Assembly (NCBI GenBank): GCA_024343425.1
Contig: BRLC01000002.1
Coordinates: 1-64,000, forward strand
Reading direction: 5' to 3'
DNA from: Rhizobiaceae bacterium MnEN-MB40S
GTDB taxonomy: Bacteria; Pseudomonadota; Alphaproteobacteria; Rhizobiales; Rhizobiaceae
Length of the DNA: 64,000 nt
Shown here: piece after piece, positions 25,432-35,069 of the stretch
How the letters are laid out: each line of letters starts with the position of its first letter
How positions within the stretch are numbered: position 1 is the first letter of the stretch
Translations under genes and position numbers: made by a program
Notes under the pieces: model-generated
What the model saw: the letters and a program-made list of their open reading frames with translations, nothing else
Told to the model about the DNA's origin: nothing
Databases searched by the model: none

Positions 25432-27465
25432 ATGACCCTTGGACTGACCAGGTTTGTTTCCTTTCTTCGCCGGGTGGATCCCGGCGGCCTCAACCTGGTT
25501 CGCGGACTGCATTTTGGTCTTGCCACCGTCCTTGCAGGCTCAATCGGTTATGGGCTCCATCGCTTCGCTCCGCCGGGCATGGTCCCAAACCTGACGATCT
25601 TCTGCGCCGCAAGCGCCGCCTTCAGCCTGCTGTTTCTCACGCCTGGGCCGAAACCGACCGAATTCAAGCTGATCCTGCGCAACGGCGCCGTGGTTCTGGC
25701 GGTGCTGCTCGTCGGAGCGATCGTCGGCTGGGGCAGCCTCGATCCAGGCGGCCGGCTCGTCACCTATGTCTGGGTCCCCGTCATAGCGTTCGGGTTTTAC
25801 TTGCGGCGTTACGGCGTCGACGGAACCCAGGTCGGAAGACTGATGTCGATGATGTTCATGTTTCTCGTCATCGAAAACCCGGATCGCAGCGTTTCATGGT
25901 GGCTTCCCCTTGCCGCTCTGATTGGCGCGGGATCGGCCATTGTCGTACGTATTCTCGGCTGGCGGCCATCTTCCCTCAATGCATTTGCATCCGTGGAAAA
26001 TTCAATTCTGTCCGAGTTTGCGCGAAGACTGAGAGACAACGACGTCGCTGATCGGCTCGAGGTCGATGATTTGCGCGCGCGCTGGACCGAGTTTGCGCGC
26101 CTCTCCAATATTGTCGTTTTCCAAAACCCCGAGATCAGCGACGAGGTCCAGACGCGAGTTCTTCGGGTTCTGCGCATTCTGCTTTCCGGTCAGTATATCG
26201 GCGACCTCTACAAGGAGATCACAGAGTCGGGAAATGGCGATGTAATCGCTCGTCCGGATCTTGCAGCGTTGCGCAAGGATGTTGCGCTGACTCTGCTCGG
26301 TTCAGACCGCTACAGCGCGAAACCCCCTGATGACGTCGAACGCATTCGCCGGCGCCTCCTTTCGTCAGGAGGCGGGAATGATCCAAAAGACTTCTATAAA
26401 TTCAGATTGTTCGCCGCCTATGCAAGGATTTTTGAAATTTTGCAGACGACGAGCGCCGGCAAGCCGACGCCCGAGCCTCGCCACGCCTGGCAAGTCGACG
26501 CAGCAGATGCAGAAGCCGCAAACCGAATGGCGATACAGGGTTTCGTCGCCGCGAGCGTAACGATTTTCCTGACCTCATGGCTCAACCTCGCACACGGTTT
26601 CTGGGCCACGATGACAGTCTATATGGTGCTCAGCGGCACCGCGGGCGCGACGCTGCAGAGGATGACCGAAAGAACTGTCGGAACAGCCGCTGGCGCCGCC
26701 TTGGCGATCCTGGTCGAAAACACAATTCCGTTGACGTCGTTTCAGGCCGTTACTGCCTTGGTGGCGTTGGGACTTGTCGTACTCGCGCTTCCCGGAAACT
26801 ACACAATTGCATCCGGCCTGATCAGTTACACCGTACTCATCGCCTTTCATCTTCTGGCCGACGCTGGCAGTGGAAACGAACTCGCGCGCGTCTACGACAC
26901 CTTCATTGGCGCATTCACCGGGCTCGCTGCAGCGCTGCTGATTTCTCCGGTCAGATCGATCGACAAGATCGATCCCTTTTTGGTGGATATCAAAAGCAAG
27001 GCGTTGGCTCTCTTGCACACGGCGAAGGAAAGCCCAAAGCAGCAACAAAACGCCTCCCTGGCGGCGCTGGAACAGTCTTCCAGGAAGCTCGCCGAGATCA
27101 TTCCCGAAATCGAGGCGGAACGTCTGCTCGACCTTCAGCCGCCGAAGAAACTCAGGAGACGCCTGGCCTATGCCGACGCCCTGGTCTCATACGTCACTCT
27201 TTATGTCGATACCCGCTCGAAGACAGAACCGTATCAACTCTCCAATGAGACAACAGACTTTCTTCACACCGTTCAGGAGCAAGTGGAAAAGGCGTTCCTG
27301 CCTTCCCCCGAAGCGCCCGGAACGGCAGCCAACGCATTGAAAGAGCTGGAAATACCGCGTCTTGACGCGGACAGCCGTCGGCTCTCAATGATGCTCATAG
27401 GCATAAGATATTACGCCTACAAGACAGCTGCCGTTCTGGACGAGTTGAATACGCTCAAGCCCTGA
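25432..27465 (+). CDS. FUSC family efflux membrane protein
   Basis: Protein of 677 residues with the duplicated layout of FUSC/aromatic acid exporter proteins: N-terminal block of about six helices (LVRGLHFGLATVLAGSIGYGL to SWWLPLAALIGAGSAIVVRIL), a soluble middle of about 200 residues, a second block beginning FVAASVTIFLTSWLNLAHGFWATMTVYMVLSGTAGATLQRMTERTVGTAAGAALAILV, and a helical cytoplasmic C-terminus. In the second block, the segment ending AGATLQRMTERTVGTAAG is the FUSC signature. Members export aromatic acids, fusaric acid or polyamines. No adaptor gene is adjacent on this strand; the RND adaptor further on faces the other way. Confidence 0.85.
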   Translation: MTLGLTRFVSFLRRVDPGGLNLVRGLHFGLATVLAGSIGYGLHRFAPPGMVPNLTIFCAASAAFSLLFLTPGPKPTEFKLILRNGAVVLAVLLVGAIVGWGSLDPGGRLVTYVWVPVIAFGFYLRRYGVDGTQVGRLMSMMFMFLVIENPDRSVSWWLPLAALIGAGSAIVVRILGWRPSSLNAFASVENSILSEFARRLRDNDVADRLEVDDLRARWTEFARLSNIVVFQNPEISDEVQTRVLRVLRILLSGQYIGDLYKEITESGNGDVIARPDLAALRKDVALTLLGSDRYSAKPPDDVERIRRRLLSSGGGNDPKDFYKFRLFAAYARIFEILQTTSAGKPTPEPRHAWQVDAADAEAANRMAIQGFVAASVTIFLTSWLNLAHGFWATMTVYMVLSGTAGATLQRMTERTVGTAAGAALAILVENTIPLTSFQAVTALVALGLVVLALPGNYTIASGLISYTVLIAFHLLADAGSGNELARVYDTFIGAFTGLAAALLISPVRSIDKIDPFLVDIKSKALALLHTAKESPKQQQNASLAALEQSSRKLAEIIPEIEAERLLDLQPPKKLRRRLAYADALVSYVTLYVDTRSKTEPYQLSNETTDFLHTVQEQVEKAFLPSPEAPGTAANALKELEIPRLDADSRRLSMMLIGIRYYAYKTAAVLDELNTLKP

Positions 27466-27506
27466 GGCAAAAAAAGCTTTCGCGATTGGGAGCGCACATC
27501 AGGTCC

Positions 27507-30500
27507 TTATCCCGCGCCTTGCTCCGTCCATGTTTGTTCGGACCGGTTCCGGCGACGGCGCCAGTTGTTCGCCTTTTCGCGCATCGACTGGAATACGAAA
27601 TACAGCACCGGAACCATCAGCAGGCCCAATGTGCTGTCCACCAGCATCCCGGCGAATACCGGCACGCCGATCGACAACCTGGCGCTCGCTCCCGGCCCGG
27701 AGGCGAAGATAAGCGGCAGGACGCCAATGACGAAGCAGAGACCGGTCATTGTGACGGGCCTGAACCTCAGCTTCGCGGCGCTCAGCGCCGCATGAGCGAT
27801 GCTGGCGCCTTCATCGCGACGCACCTTGGCGAACTCGACGATCATGATCGCCTTCTTTGCAGCAAGCGCAATCAGCAGCACCAGCCCGATCTGCGCGTAG
27901 ATATTGTTGTTCAGGGAGGAGAGAAAATACAGCGGCAACAAGGCGCCGAACACCGACATCACGGTCGACGTCATGACGGACATCGGCAGGGTCCAGCTTT
28001 CATACTGCGCGACCAGAAACAAATAGGCGAATATGACTGCAAGGATGAGGATGTAGACAACAAGGCCGCCTGCCTGGACCTCCTGCAGCGTTACGCCGCT
28101 CCAATCGATGCGATAGCCATCCGGCAGGGTTTTCGCCGCGACGTCCTCCATTATCCTGATCCCCTCGCCCGACGCAACGCCGGGCTCGAGCAATCCGGTA
28201 ATCGATGATGCCTGGAACAGATTATAGCGATAGATCTGGTCCGTCCCGAGAATCGGGCTTTCCGTTACGAGCGCACTGAGAGGAATCATCTCGTTCGAGT
28301 CGTTTCGAACATAAATATCGCGGACATCGCCGACCGAATGTCGGAACCGTGATTCCGCGGTGAGAACAACCCAGTAGATATTGCCGTCAACCACGAAATT
28401 GTTGACGTAATATTCGCCAAGATTGGCCTGTAGCACCTCGTAGATATTCGAAATATCGACGCCCAGGGTCTGCGCCCGATCGCGATCTATCGCGAGATAA
28501 TATTGCGGCGTCGTGGCGGAGAAATTGCCAAACGCCTGCTTGTATTCCGGCGTCGCGTTCAAAGCAGCCAAGAACGCGCGCTGGACGGAATCTAGCTGCT
28601 GCAGACTGCCCGTATTGAGATCCAGAAGCTCGGCGGAGGTTCCGCCGCTGGAGCCAACGCCCTGGATCGTCGGCAGCGGAAACACGACCGCTGTCGCCGA
28701 AGGCAGCGCGTTGAACTCGCTGTCGAGCGTCGCGAGGATGCTGTACCATTGGGTTTCCGGCGTTGTTCGCTCGCTCCAGTCCTTCAGCACTGCGACGATC
28801 ATGCCGGTGTTGGGACGCGTCCCGTTGATGAGGCTGTCGCCGCTCACGCCGATGACGTTGAGAACCCCTGGCGTCTTTGCGGTGATATCGCTCAGTTGAG
28901 AGATAACCTCCTCGGTGCGCTGCAGGGAGGCTCCGTCCGGCAATGTTATGCTCGACATCAGCACGCCCTGGTCCTCCTGCGGGATGAAGCCTGTGGGCGT
29001 GGCCTGGAACAGATAGACCGTTGCGCCAATGAAGCAGGCGAATATCACCAGCGTAACGCCTGCGTAACGCAGCATTCTGAACGTCAGCCACATATATCCG
29101 CGCCGCAGGCGATCCACCGTCCAGGGTATGACTCTCAGCGGTCCCTTGGCGTGGCCGGTGCTTCTCTTCAGCAGGAGCGAGCACAGCGCCGGACCCAGCG
29201 TCAGGGCGTTGACTGCGGACAGCGAGAACGCAAAAACGATTGTAAGCGCAAATTCCAGATAGATCTTTCCGGTAATGCCCGGAAAAAAGCAGACAGGCAC
29301 GAACACCGCGGCCAGCACAAAGGTTGTGGCGATAATCGGCCCGGTGATCTGCGACATCGCCTTGAGCGTCGCCTCTCGCGGCTCCAGTTCCTCCTCTTCC
29401 ATGATGCGTTCAGCGTTTTCAATGATCACGATCGCATCGTCCACCACGAGGGTGATGGCCAGAATGATTGCGAACAGTGTTATCATGTTGGCGCTGAATC
29501 CGATGAGATAGATCAGCGCCACGGCGCCCAGAAGCGAGACGGGAATTGCTATCGCCGGAATGATCGTCGCCCGCCAGCTCAAAAGGAACATGAAGGTCAC
29601 CGCGATGACCAGAAGCGCGGTGATTCCCAACGTCTGCAGGACTTCCCGCACCGACGCGCGAACGGCCTTTGTCACGTCATAGGTCAGATTGTAGGCGACG
29701 CCTTCGGGAAAGGACTTGGCCAGTTCATCCATCTGCTCGTAGACGCCGTCGGCGACGTCGAGAGCGTTCGCTCCGCTTTCGAGCAGAATCTGGATCGCGG
29801 CCGCCGGCGTGTTGTTGAAGGTGGCGTTTGAATCGTAGGTTTCCGAACCGAGTTGCACGCGGGCGACGTCGCTCAGCCGGACCAGCGATCCGTCCGTATT
29901 GGCCTGCACGATGATCTTTTCGAACTGGTCGACCGTATCCAGCAAACCCTCGGCTTGCAGCGTGTACTGGAAATCGACCCTGCCGTCGCCGAACGGCGGA
30001 GCGCCGACCGTTCCGGCGGTCGCCTGGACGTTCTGGGCCTCGATCGCGTCGACGACGTCCGACGCCGTCAGGTCAAGGTAAGTCAGCTTGTCTGTGTCCA
30101 GCCATACCCGCATGCTGTAATTGAGTTGGCCGAACTGGGCCGTGCCGCCCACGCCCGGAATGCGGCTCAATGGCTCTTGCACATGGTTTGCCGCATAGTT
30201 GCTGAGAAAGAGTTCGTCCCGCGACTGATCCGGCGATATCAGGTTGATCACCTGGATCATGTTGCTGGACTGTTTGGACGTAATTACGCCCTGTTGGACC
30301 ACAGTGGCGGGCAAAAGCGCCGTCGCCATGGCGACCCGGTTCTGCACGTTGACAGCCGCGATATCCGGATCCGTGCCGATGCGGAAATTGACCGTCAGGA
30401 CATAGTTGCCGCTGTTGTCGCTGGTCGACGTCATGTACAGCATGCCGTCGACGCCGTTGACCTGCTGTTCAATCGGCGTAGCGACGGTGTCCTGGATCAC

Positions 30501-30668
30501 CTTTGCGCTGGCCCCGGGATATTGCGCTGTCACCGAAACCTGGGGCGGCGCAATGTTCGGATAGTCCGCAATCGGGATGAATATGATGCCGATCGCCCCG
30601 ACGAGCGATGTGACGATGGCGATGACGACGGCGAATTTGGGCCGATCGATAAAGAACTCCGAAATCAT
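27507..30668 (-). CDS. RND multidrug efflux permease (HAE1/AcrB-like)
   Basis: Inner-membrane proton/drug antiporter of 1053 residues, normal length for the AcrB/MexB group. Signs: MISEFFIDRPKFAVVIAIVTSLVGAIGI, the PIADYPNIAPPQVSVTAQYPGASA porter start, the paired Asp in TLVVDDAIVIIENAER of TM4 that carries protons, the GFIPQEDQG motif after TM7, and ALAAKKAIMIVEFAK in TM10-11. The ATG at 30668 has GGAG 6 bases upstream. It lies 12 bases after the adaptor gene in the same operon. No outer-membrane factor or TetR-type regulator is adjacent; TolC may be supplied elsewhere. Confidence 0.95.
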   Translation of the reverse strand: MISEFFIDRPKFAVVIAIVTSLVGAIGIIFIPIADYPNIAPPQVSVTAQYPGASAKVIQDTVATPIEQQVNGVDGMLYMTSTSDNSGNYVLTVNFRIGTDPDIAAVNVQNRVAMATALLPATVVQQGVITSKQSSNMIQVINLISPDQSRDELFLSNYAANHVQEPLSRIPGVGGTAQFGQLNYSMRVWLDTDKLTYLDLTASDVVDAIEAQNVQATAGTVGAPPFGDGRVDFQYTLQAEGLLDTVDQFEKIIVQANTDGSLVRLSDVARVQLGSETYDSNATFNNTPAAAIQILLESGANALDVADGVYEQMDELAKSFPEGVAYNLTYDVTKAVRASVREVLQTLGITALLVIAVTFMFLLSWRATIIPAIAIPVSLLGAVALIYLIGFSANMITLFAIILAITLVVDDAIVIIENAERIMEEEELEPREATLKAMSQITGPIIATTFVLAAVFVPVCFFPGITGKIYLEFALTIVFAFSLSAVNALTLGPALCSLLLKRSTGHAKGPLRVIPWTVDRLRRGYMWLTFRMLRYAGVTLVIFACFIGATVYLFQATPTGFIPQEDQGVLMSSITLPDGASLQRTEEVISQLSDITAKTPGVLNVIGVSGDSLINGTRPNTGMIVAVLKDWSERTTPETQWYSILATLDSEFNALPSATAVVFPLPTIQGVGSSGGTSAELLDLNTGSLQQLDSVQRAFLAALNATPEYKQAFGNFSATTPQYYLAIDRDRAQTLGVDISNIYEVLQANLGEYYVNNFVVDGNIYWVVLTAESRFRHSVGDVRDIYVRNDSNEMIPLSALVTESPILGTDQIYRYNLFQASSITGLLEPGVASGEGIRIMEDVAAKTLPDGYRIDWSGVTLQEVQAGGLVVYILILAVIFAYLFLVAQYESWTLPMSVMTSTVMSVFGALLPLYFLSSLNNNIYAQIGLVLLIALAAKKAIMIVEFAKVRRDEGASIAHAALSAAKLRFRPVTMTGLCFVIGVLPLIFASGPGASARLSIGVPVFAGMLVDSTLGLLMVPVLYFVFQSMREKANNWRRRRNRSEQTWTEQGAG

Positions 30669-30680
30669 CAACCGCTCCCG

Positions 30681-31784
30681 TCAGCTCTGCTGCTCGACAG
30701 GCTTGACGACGATTCCGGGCTGCACCTTCTGAAGGCCCTGTACGATGACTTTCTGGCCTTTTGCCAATCCTGACGTGACGACCCACATGCCGGCCTGCTG
30801 CGCGCCAACCTGGACGTCCTGCCGTTCGACCTTGTTGTCATCGTCGACGATGAAAACGAAGTGGCCCTTCTTGTCGAGTTGAACAGCGAGCTGTGGCACG
30901 GCGAGTTCCGGCTTGGCGGTCGGGTCCAACGTCTTTGCAGTGACGAACTGACCCGGAATCAGAATGCCGTCGGGGTTATCAAAGGTCGCTCTGATTTCCG
31001 CGGTGTCCGTCGACTGTTCGATTGCGATGCCGACATAGTTGATCTTGCCCTTTTTGGGATACACATCCCCGTTCGAGAGCGTGATTTCCACGTCGAGTTT
31101 CGCCCCGTCTTCTCCGATGAGCCCCTTCTGCCGCGCGTCGACGAGTTCGGCTTCGCTCATGTAGAAGCGGACATAGATCGGATCGACGCTCAGAATGGTC
31201 GCCAAAGTGCCGCTGTCCGGGGTGACGAGATTGCCCACGTTGATATTCGTGGTGCTGATCCGGCCGTCGATCGGGCTGGTGATTGTCGTATAGCCGAGAT
31301 TGATCTTGTCCAGCTCCAGTTGAGCCTTGGCTTCGCCAAGCGTCGCCTGACTGTTCTGGAGGTCGGCTTCCGCCTGATCCACCGCCGATTGCGGCTGGTC
31401 CTGCTTGTCGCGCAGGAACTTCATGCGTTCGAACGTCTTTTGATCGTCCGTCACCGTGGCCTGCGCGCCCTGTACGGTCGCCGACGACTTGTCCACGTTG
31501 GCCTTGTAGGTGTCCTTTTCTATCTCATAAAGGACGTCGCCTTTCTTGACGGTCGCGCCTTCAGTGAAATTGCGCTTCTCGAGAAACCCGGTCACCCGGA
31601 CTTGAAGCTCCACAGTGCTGACGGCAATCACCCTGCCGACATATCTGTTCAGGGCGGCGGGAGACTGCTCCGTCACCGTCGAAACCACGACGGCGGGCGG
31701 TGGTGAAGAGCTGGCGGTTTGCGCTTGCGCCGTTATTGGCGTCAACGCCATGGACAATCCTGCTAACGCCACTCTGAAAATCAT
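30681..31784 (-). CDS. RND efflux periplasmic adaptor (membrane fusion protein)
   Basis: Adaptor of 367 residues bridging the RND pump to an outer-membrane channel. A signal peptide is visible (IFRVALAGLSMALTPITAQAQ), without a lipobox Cys, so it is unlike lipidated AcrA. Then a barrel strand pair (VELQVRVTGFLEKRNFTEGATVKKGDVLYEIEKD), a helical hairpin with Gln/Ala-rich heptads, SPIDGRISTTNINVGNLVTPDSGTL, and the C-terminal barrel ending VIVQGLQKVQPGIVVKP. TGGAGG precedes the ATG at 31784. It leads the two-gene pump operon; the about 240 bp upstream are A/T-rich and divergent to the dehydrogenase gene. Confidence 0.9.
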   Translation of the reverse strand: MIFRVALAGLSMALTPITAQAQTASSSPPPAVVVSTVTEQSPAALNRYVGRVIAVSTVELQVRVTGFLEKRNFTEGATVKKGDVLYEIEKDTYKANVDKSSATVQGAQATVTDDQKTFERMKFLRDKQDQPQSAVDQAEADLQNSQATLGEAKAQLELDKINLGYTTITSPIDGRISTTNINVGNLVTPDSGTLATILSVDPIYVRFYMSEAELVDARQKGLIGEDGAKLDVEITLSNGDVYPKKGKINYVGIAIEQSTDTAEIRATFDNPDGILIPGQFVTAKTLDPTAKPELAVPQLAVQLDKKGHFVFIVDDDNKVERQDVQVGAQQAGMWVVTSGLAKGQKVIVQGLQKVQPGIVVKPVEQQS

Positions 31785-32027
31785 GAAACGAACGCCTCCA
31801 TGCTATTGGAGCCGCCATCCTAGCCGATATTACTCTTGAGATCAGTAAACTATTCCTGATTTTCATTGCGCCGCCACCTCATCTACTAATGGTAGCAATA
31901 CACATATGCGCCCTATAGTTGTATTTCTTTACAGCAAACAATCTATGTATTATATTAATACACGGTATTTCCGCGTTGCGTACCGGAAGTCGCGCGTGGT
32001 TAGCGAACGCCAGCGAGGTGGTGAACC

Positions 32028-33101
32028 GTGAACACGCACGCCATGACGATGGAGGATTTTCGACAGGAGTTTCTGTCCGATCATCCAGATTTTGACGATC
32101 ACGAACAGGTCGTTTTCAGGCGGCTATCCGAGTTTGGCGTGGACATCATAATCGCAATCCACAGCACCGTGCTCGGGCCTGCCCTTGGCGGCGCGCGCCT
32201 GTGGAAGCACCCGACCAAGGCAGCCGCTTTGACGGATGTGCTGCGCCTTTCCTCAGGCATGACCTGCAAGAACGCCCTCGCCGGTCTGGAATTCGGAGGC
32301 GGCAAGGCTGTCATTATCGCCGATCCCGAACGCGATAAATCCCCAGCGCTGCTCAGGGCCTTTGCAAGAACAGTCAACGATCTTGAGGGACGATACATCA
32401 GCGGCGAAGACGTGGGTCTGACCCCGTCCGATATGGATATTCTCGCGGAAGTCACTCCCTATGTCCGCGGTGGAACGAAGGGTCCGGCGGGAGACCCCTC
32501 CCCCTACACGGCGCTGGGCGTTTTCGAAGGAATGAAGGAGGCGCGCCGCTTCAAAGTCGATGACGACCGGGTCAGTGGCTTGACCGTTTCCATACAGGGC
32601 CTGGGCAATGTCGGATGGCGCTTGGCGGAGATGCTCCATGAAGCAGGCGCAAAGCTCATCGTTTCAGATATCAGAAGCGACCGCGTCAAGAAGGCCGAAA
32701 CCACGTTCGGGGCGGCCGCCGTCGACCCTGCAAAATCGCATCGCGTCGAAGCGGACATATTTGCCCCATGCGCGCTGGGCGCCGTCATCAACGACGAGTC
32801 CGTGGACGAGATTGCAGCGCCGATTGTCGCGGGTTCGGCGAACAATCAGCTTGCGGCTTCGTATCACGGTCAATTGCTAGCAGAACGCAATATACTTTTT
32901 GCGCCAGACTACGTGCTCAACGCCGGAGGCGTCATTTGTCTGGCGTGCCAGGATGAAACCGGGCCCGAGATCGAAAACAGGGTTCGCTCGATTGCGCTGA
33001 CACTCCGTAATATCTTCGAAACCGCCGCCGAAGAGAACCTGCCGACCAGCATGGTGGCCGATGAAATGGCGCGCAGTCGCCTGAAAGCCCGGGCCGCCTG
33101 A
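32028..33101 (+). CDS. Leu/Phe/Val/Glu-type amino acid dehydrogenase
   Basis: NAD(P)-dependent oxidative deaminase of 357 residues, closest in layout to leucine/phenylalanine dehydrogenases. LGPALGGARLWKH and the catalytic LEFGGGKAVIIADP (Lys) form the substrate domain; SGEDVGLTPSDMDILAEVTPYVRG follows; VSIQGLGNVGWRLAEMLHEAGAKLIVSDI is the Rossmann dinucleotide motif; and YVLNAGGVICLA closes the active site. It converts a branched or aromatic amino acid to its 2-oxo acid and ammonia. A GTG at 32028 is favoured because GAGGTGGT lies about 6 bases upstream; an ATG at 32043 is an alternative. Confidence 0.85.
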   Translation: MNTHAMTMEDFRQEFLSDHPDFDDHEQVVFRRLSEFGVDIIIAIHSTVLGPALGGARLWKHPTKAAALTDVLRLSSGMTCKNALAGLEFGGGKAVIIADPERDKSPALLRAFARTVNDLEGRYISGEDVGLTPSDMDILAEVTPYVRGGTKGPAGDPSPYTALGVFEGMKEARRFKVDDDRVSGLTVSIQGLGNVGWRLAEMLHEAGAKLIVSDIRSDRVKKAETTFGAAAVDPAKSHRVEADIFAPCALGAVINDESVDEIAAPIVAGSANNQLAASYHGQLLAERNILFAPDYVLNAGGVICLACQDETGPEIENRVRSIALTLRNIFETAAEENLPTSMVADEMARSRLKARAA

Positions 33102-33306
33102 AACTGGTTGTTATCATCTCGCAGCGCCTCGTTTCAAACGGTGCGCCGGCCCCGGATCAGCTCATGAACCATGCGTCGCAAGAGTATCTAAATATTCTGG
33201 TTACAGTACGTTAGTAATGTCGTCACAATTGCAACTTTGGAAGTGTCAATATCCGACTTCTGTGTATATTGACGCCGGTTGAAACTCTACACGCTAGGAG
33301 GTGAGT

Positions 33307-34080
33307 ATGAGGAAATTGCTACTATGGGGATTGGCGGCGCTCTGCCTGCCGTTAATGACTGTTACCGCGCTGGCGCAAACGCCGGGCTATACTACAACCG
33401 GTGTACACCTTCGCGCAGGTCCGGGAACGAACTATCCGTCAGTCGCCGTCGTGCCGGCGAATTCGGCAATCAAGATTTACGGCTGCCAGTCCGGTTACGA
33501 CTGGTGTGACACCAAGTGGGGCGCGGCCCGCGGCTGGATCGATTCCGAGTACATAGTCACTGTCGACAATGGCCAGAAAACACAGCTGACGCCGGCTGTC
33601 GCCACTGCCGTCGGCATCGGCCTGGCAACCTTTGACCAAGCGTACTGGAACAGCTACTACGTTGGATATCCCTGGTACAACCAGTGGGGTTACTACTATC
33701 ACCCCTATGGTCCCTATGGTCCGCATCACCCCTACGGACCGCCTCCTCCGCATCATCCCTATGGTCCCTATGGCCCCTATGGTCCACACCATCCGTATGG
33801 ACCGCCCCCGCCGCATCACTCCGGCTACGGGCCTCATGGTGGTCCGCCTCCCGGTGTCCCCGCACATTATGGCGGCGGGATGCCAGGCGGCTTTGGCGGT
33901 GGAATGCCGCACGGCGGCTTCGGCGGCGGCATGCCCGGCGGGTTCGGCGGAGGAATGCCACATGGTGGTTTCGGCGGCGGAATGCCCGGAGGCTTTGGCG
34001 GCGGAGGAATGCCCGGCGGCTTTGGCGGCGGCGGATTCGGCGGCGGCCACATGGGCGGCGGCTTCGGCGGCCATCGCTAG
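33307..34080 (+). CDS. Secreted SH3-domain protein with His/Pro/Tyr and Gly-rich repeats
   Basis: Protein of 257 residues. Signal peptide residues 1-22 (LLLWGLAALCLPLMTVTALA). Residues 25-85 are a bacterial SH3 domain (TTGVHLRAGPGTNYPSVAVVP, then GYDWCDTKWGAARGWID) with two Cys that may form a disulfide. A Tyr/Trp-rich linker leads to HPYGPYGPHHPYGPPPP-type repeats, and then to Gly-rich GGMPGGFGGG repeats. Probably extracytoplasmic; the His-rich part could bind metal, which is inference. The ATG at 33307 follows AGGAGGTGAGT; a GTG at 33301 overlaps that site. It is monocistronic, ended by the terminator at 34111. Confidence 0.8.
   Translation: MRKLLLWGLAALCLPLMTVTALAQTPGYTTTGVHLRAGPGTNYPSVAVVPANSAIKIYGCQSGYDWCDTKWGAARGWIDSEYIVTVDNGQKTQLTPAVATAVGIGLATFDQAYWNSYYVGYPWYNQWGYYYHPYGPYGPHHPYGPPPPHHPYGPYGPYGPHHPYGPPPPHHSGYGPHGGPPPGVPAHYGGGMPGGFGGGMPHGGFGGGMPGGFGGGMPHGGFGGGMPGGFGGGGMPGGFGGGGFGGGHMGGGFGGHR
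33700..34077 (+). repeat. Low-complexity repeats inside the SH3 protein gene
   Basis: Two kinds of short in-frame repeats. From about 33700 to 33830, units encode HPYGPYGP and HHPYGPPPP variants. From about 33866 to 34077, units encode GGMPGGFGGG and GGMPHGGFGGG variants, with near-identical DNA in neighbouring copies. Copy number here is likely variable between strains. Confidence 0.8.
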
Positions 34081-34110
34081 AAAAGCGCGGGCGTCAGCCT
34101 GAACATGCAG

Positions 34111-34139
34111 CGGGGCCGTTCATCGGCCCCGTTTTTTTT
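34111..34139 (+). terminator. Factor-independent terminator after the SH3 protein gene
   Basis: CGGGGCCG, loop TTCAT, CGGCCCCG, then eight T. A textbook strong terminator 30 bases after the stop codon. Confidence 0.95.
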
Positions 34140-34202
34140 GGGCGCCGGGAAGCCGGAGGAATACGCCTCCACAGGCGACCGGTTTTACCCTATCGTGCCC
34201 GA

Positions 34203-35069
34203 ATGGGTGTCTTCCTTTCATACTGGCGCGGAGAACGGGCTCTCGGACCGTCATTCTGGTTATTCTTCGTCGCGCCTTGCGTCATCGTCTACGCGGCGCT
34301 GGCCGGCGTGATGACCTTGCACCACGTCCCGTTCGTTGTTTTCGTTTGCCTGCTTGTCGCCTCTCTTTTGATTTTCGCTACGCTGTCGATCGGCGTCATC
34401 CGCGCAGGAGAGGCCCATGTCGCCGCGCGCGGCTCGCTGGCGCCCGTCTGGGGCAGCTACGTCGCCATCATCGTCGTGCTGTTCATTTTCGGCGCCCAAT
34501 GGCTCGGTCTCTATCAGCGCACGATCTGGAAGCCCGAGGAAGAGCTGTTCACAACGAAGATGGATCGTCTCCACGCATCGACCTATGACTTGTCGCTGTC
34601 GGACGACGGCCGCGTTCTGACGCTCGATGGCGACGTCGCCCTCGGTTCGACGAAAATCATTCGAACTCTCTTGTCGGAGAATTCAAGCGTCAAAGCCCTG
34701 GCGCTCAACAGCAAAGGCGGAAATATCTACGAGGCGCGGGGCATCGCGCGGCTGGTTTCGGAAGGACATCTCGACACCAGAATTGACGGCGAATGCAGTT
34801 CGGCCTGCACGATCATCTTCATTTCCGGCGCCAACAGAACCATGGGCGCCGATGCAAAGCTCGGCTTTCACCAATACCGCCTGGACAGCACTGCCAATAT
34901 TCCAAATGTGGACATTGCAGAAGAACAGTCGCGCGACCGCGCATTCTTCGAAAACCAGGCGATTGATCCGGAGTTCCTGAAAAGAATATTCAACAGTCCG
35001 CACAATGCAATCTGGTATCCTGAACGATCGGAACTCGAAACCGCGGGTGTGATCACGACACCGGACTGA
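34203..35069 (+). CDS. Membrane protein with ClpP/crotonase-fold-like periplasmic domain (COG3904-like)
   Basis: Protein of 288 residues. Three hydrophobic helices in the first 105 residues (WLFFVAPCVIVYAALAGVM, VVFVCLLVASLLIFATLSIGVI, WGSYVAIIVVLFIFGAQWLGL). The rest is a soluble domain: VLTLDGDVALGSTKIIRTLL, then SKGGNIYEARGIARLV, RIDGECSSACTIIFISGANRTM and KLGFHQY. The GG of SKGGN and the Ser within CSSACT match the oxyanion and nucleophile positions of ClpP/SppA-like folds in this periplasmic group. Peptidase activity is plausible but unproven. The ATG at 34203 is the first after the terminator. The last 17 bases overlap the end of the convergent cyclase gene. Confidence 0.7.
   Translation: MGVFLSYWRGERALGPSFWLFFVAPCVIVYAALAGVMTLHHVPFVVFVCLLVASLLIFATLSIGVIRAGEAHVAARGSLAPVWGSYVAIIVVLFIFGAQWLGLYQRTIWKPEEELFTTKMDRLHASTYDLSLSDDGRVLTLDGDVALGSTKIIRTLLSENSSVKALALNSKGGNIYEARGIARLVSEGHLDTRIDGECSSACTIIFISGANRTMGADAKLGFHQYRLDSTANIPNVDIAEEQSRDRAFFENQAIDPEFLKRIFNSPHNAIWYPERSELETAGVITTPD

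Noticed and set aside
28749..29831. 360-codon plus-strand frame inside the RND permease region
   Set aside because: Antisense shadow rich in Arg, Gln and His; the permease motifs on the other strand are complete.
33439..34074. 211-codon minus-strand frame in the SH3 protein gene
   Set aside because: The Ala/His-rich product arises from reading the Gly/Pro repeats backwards.
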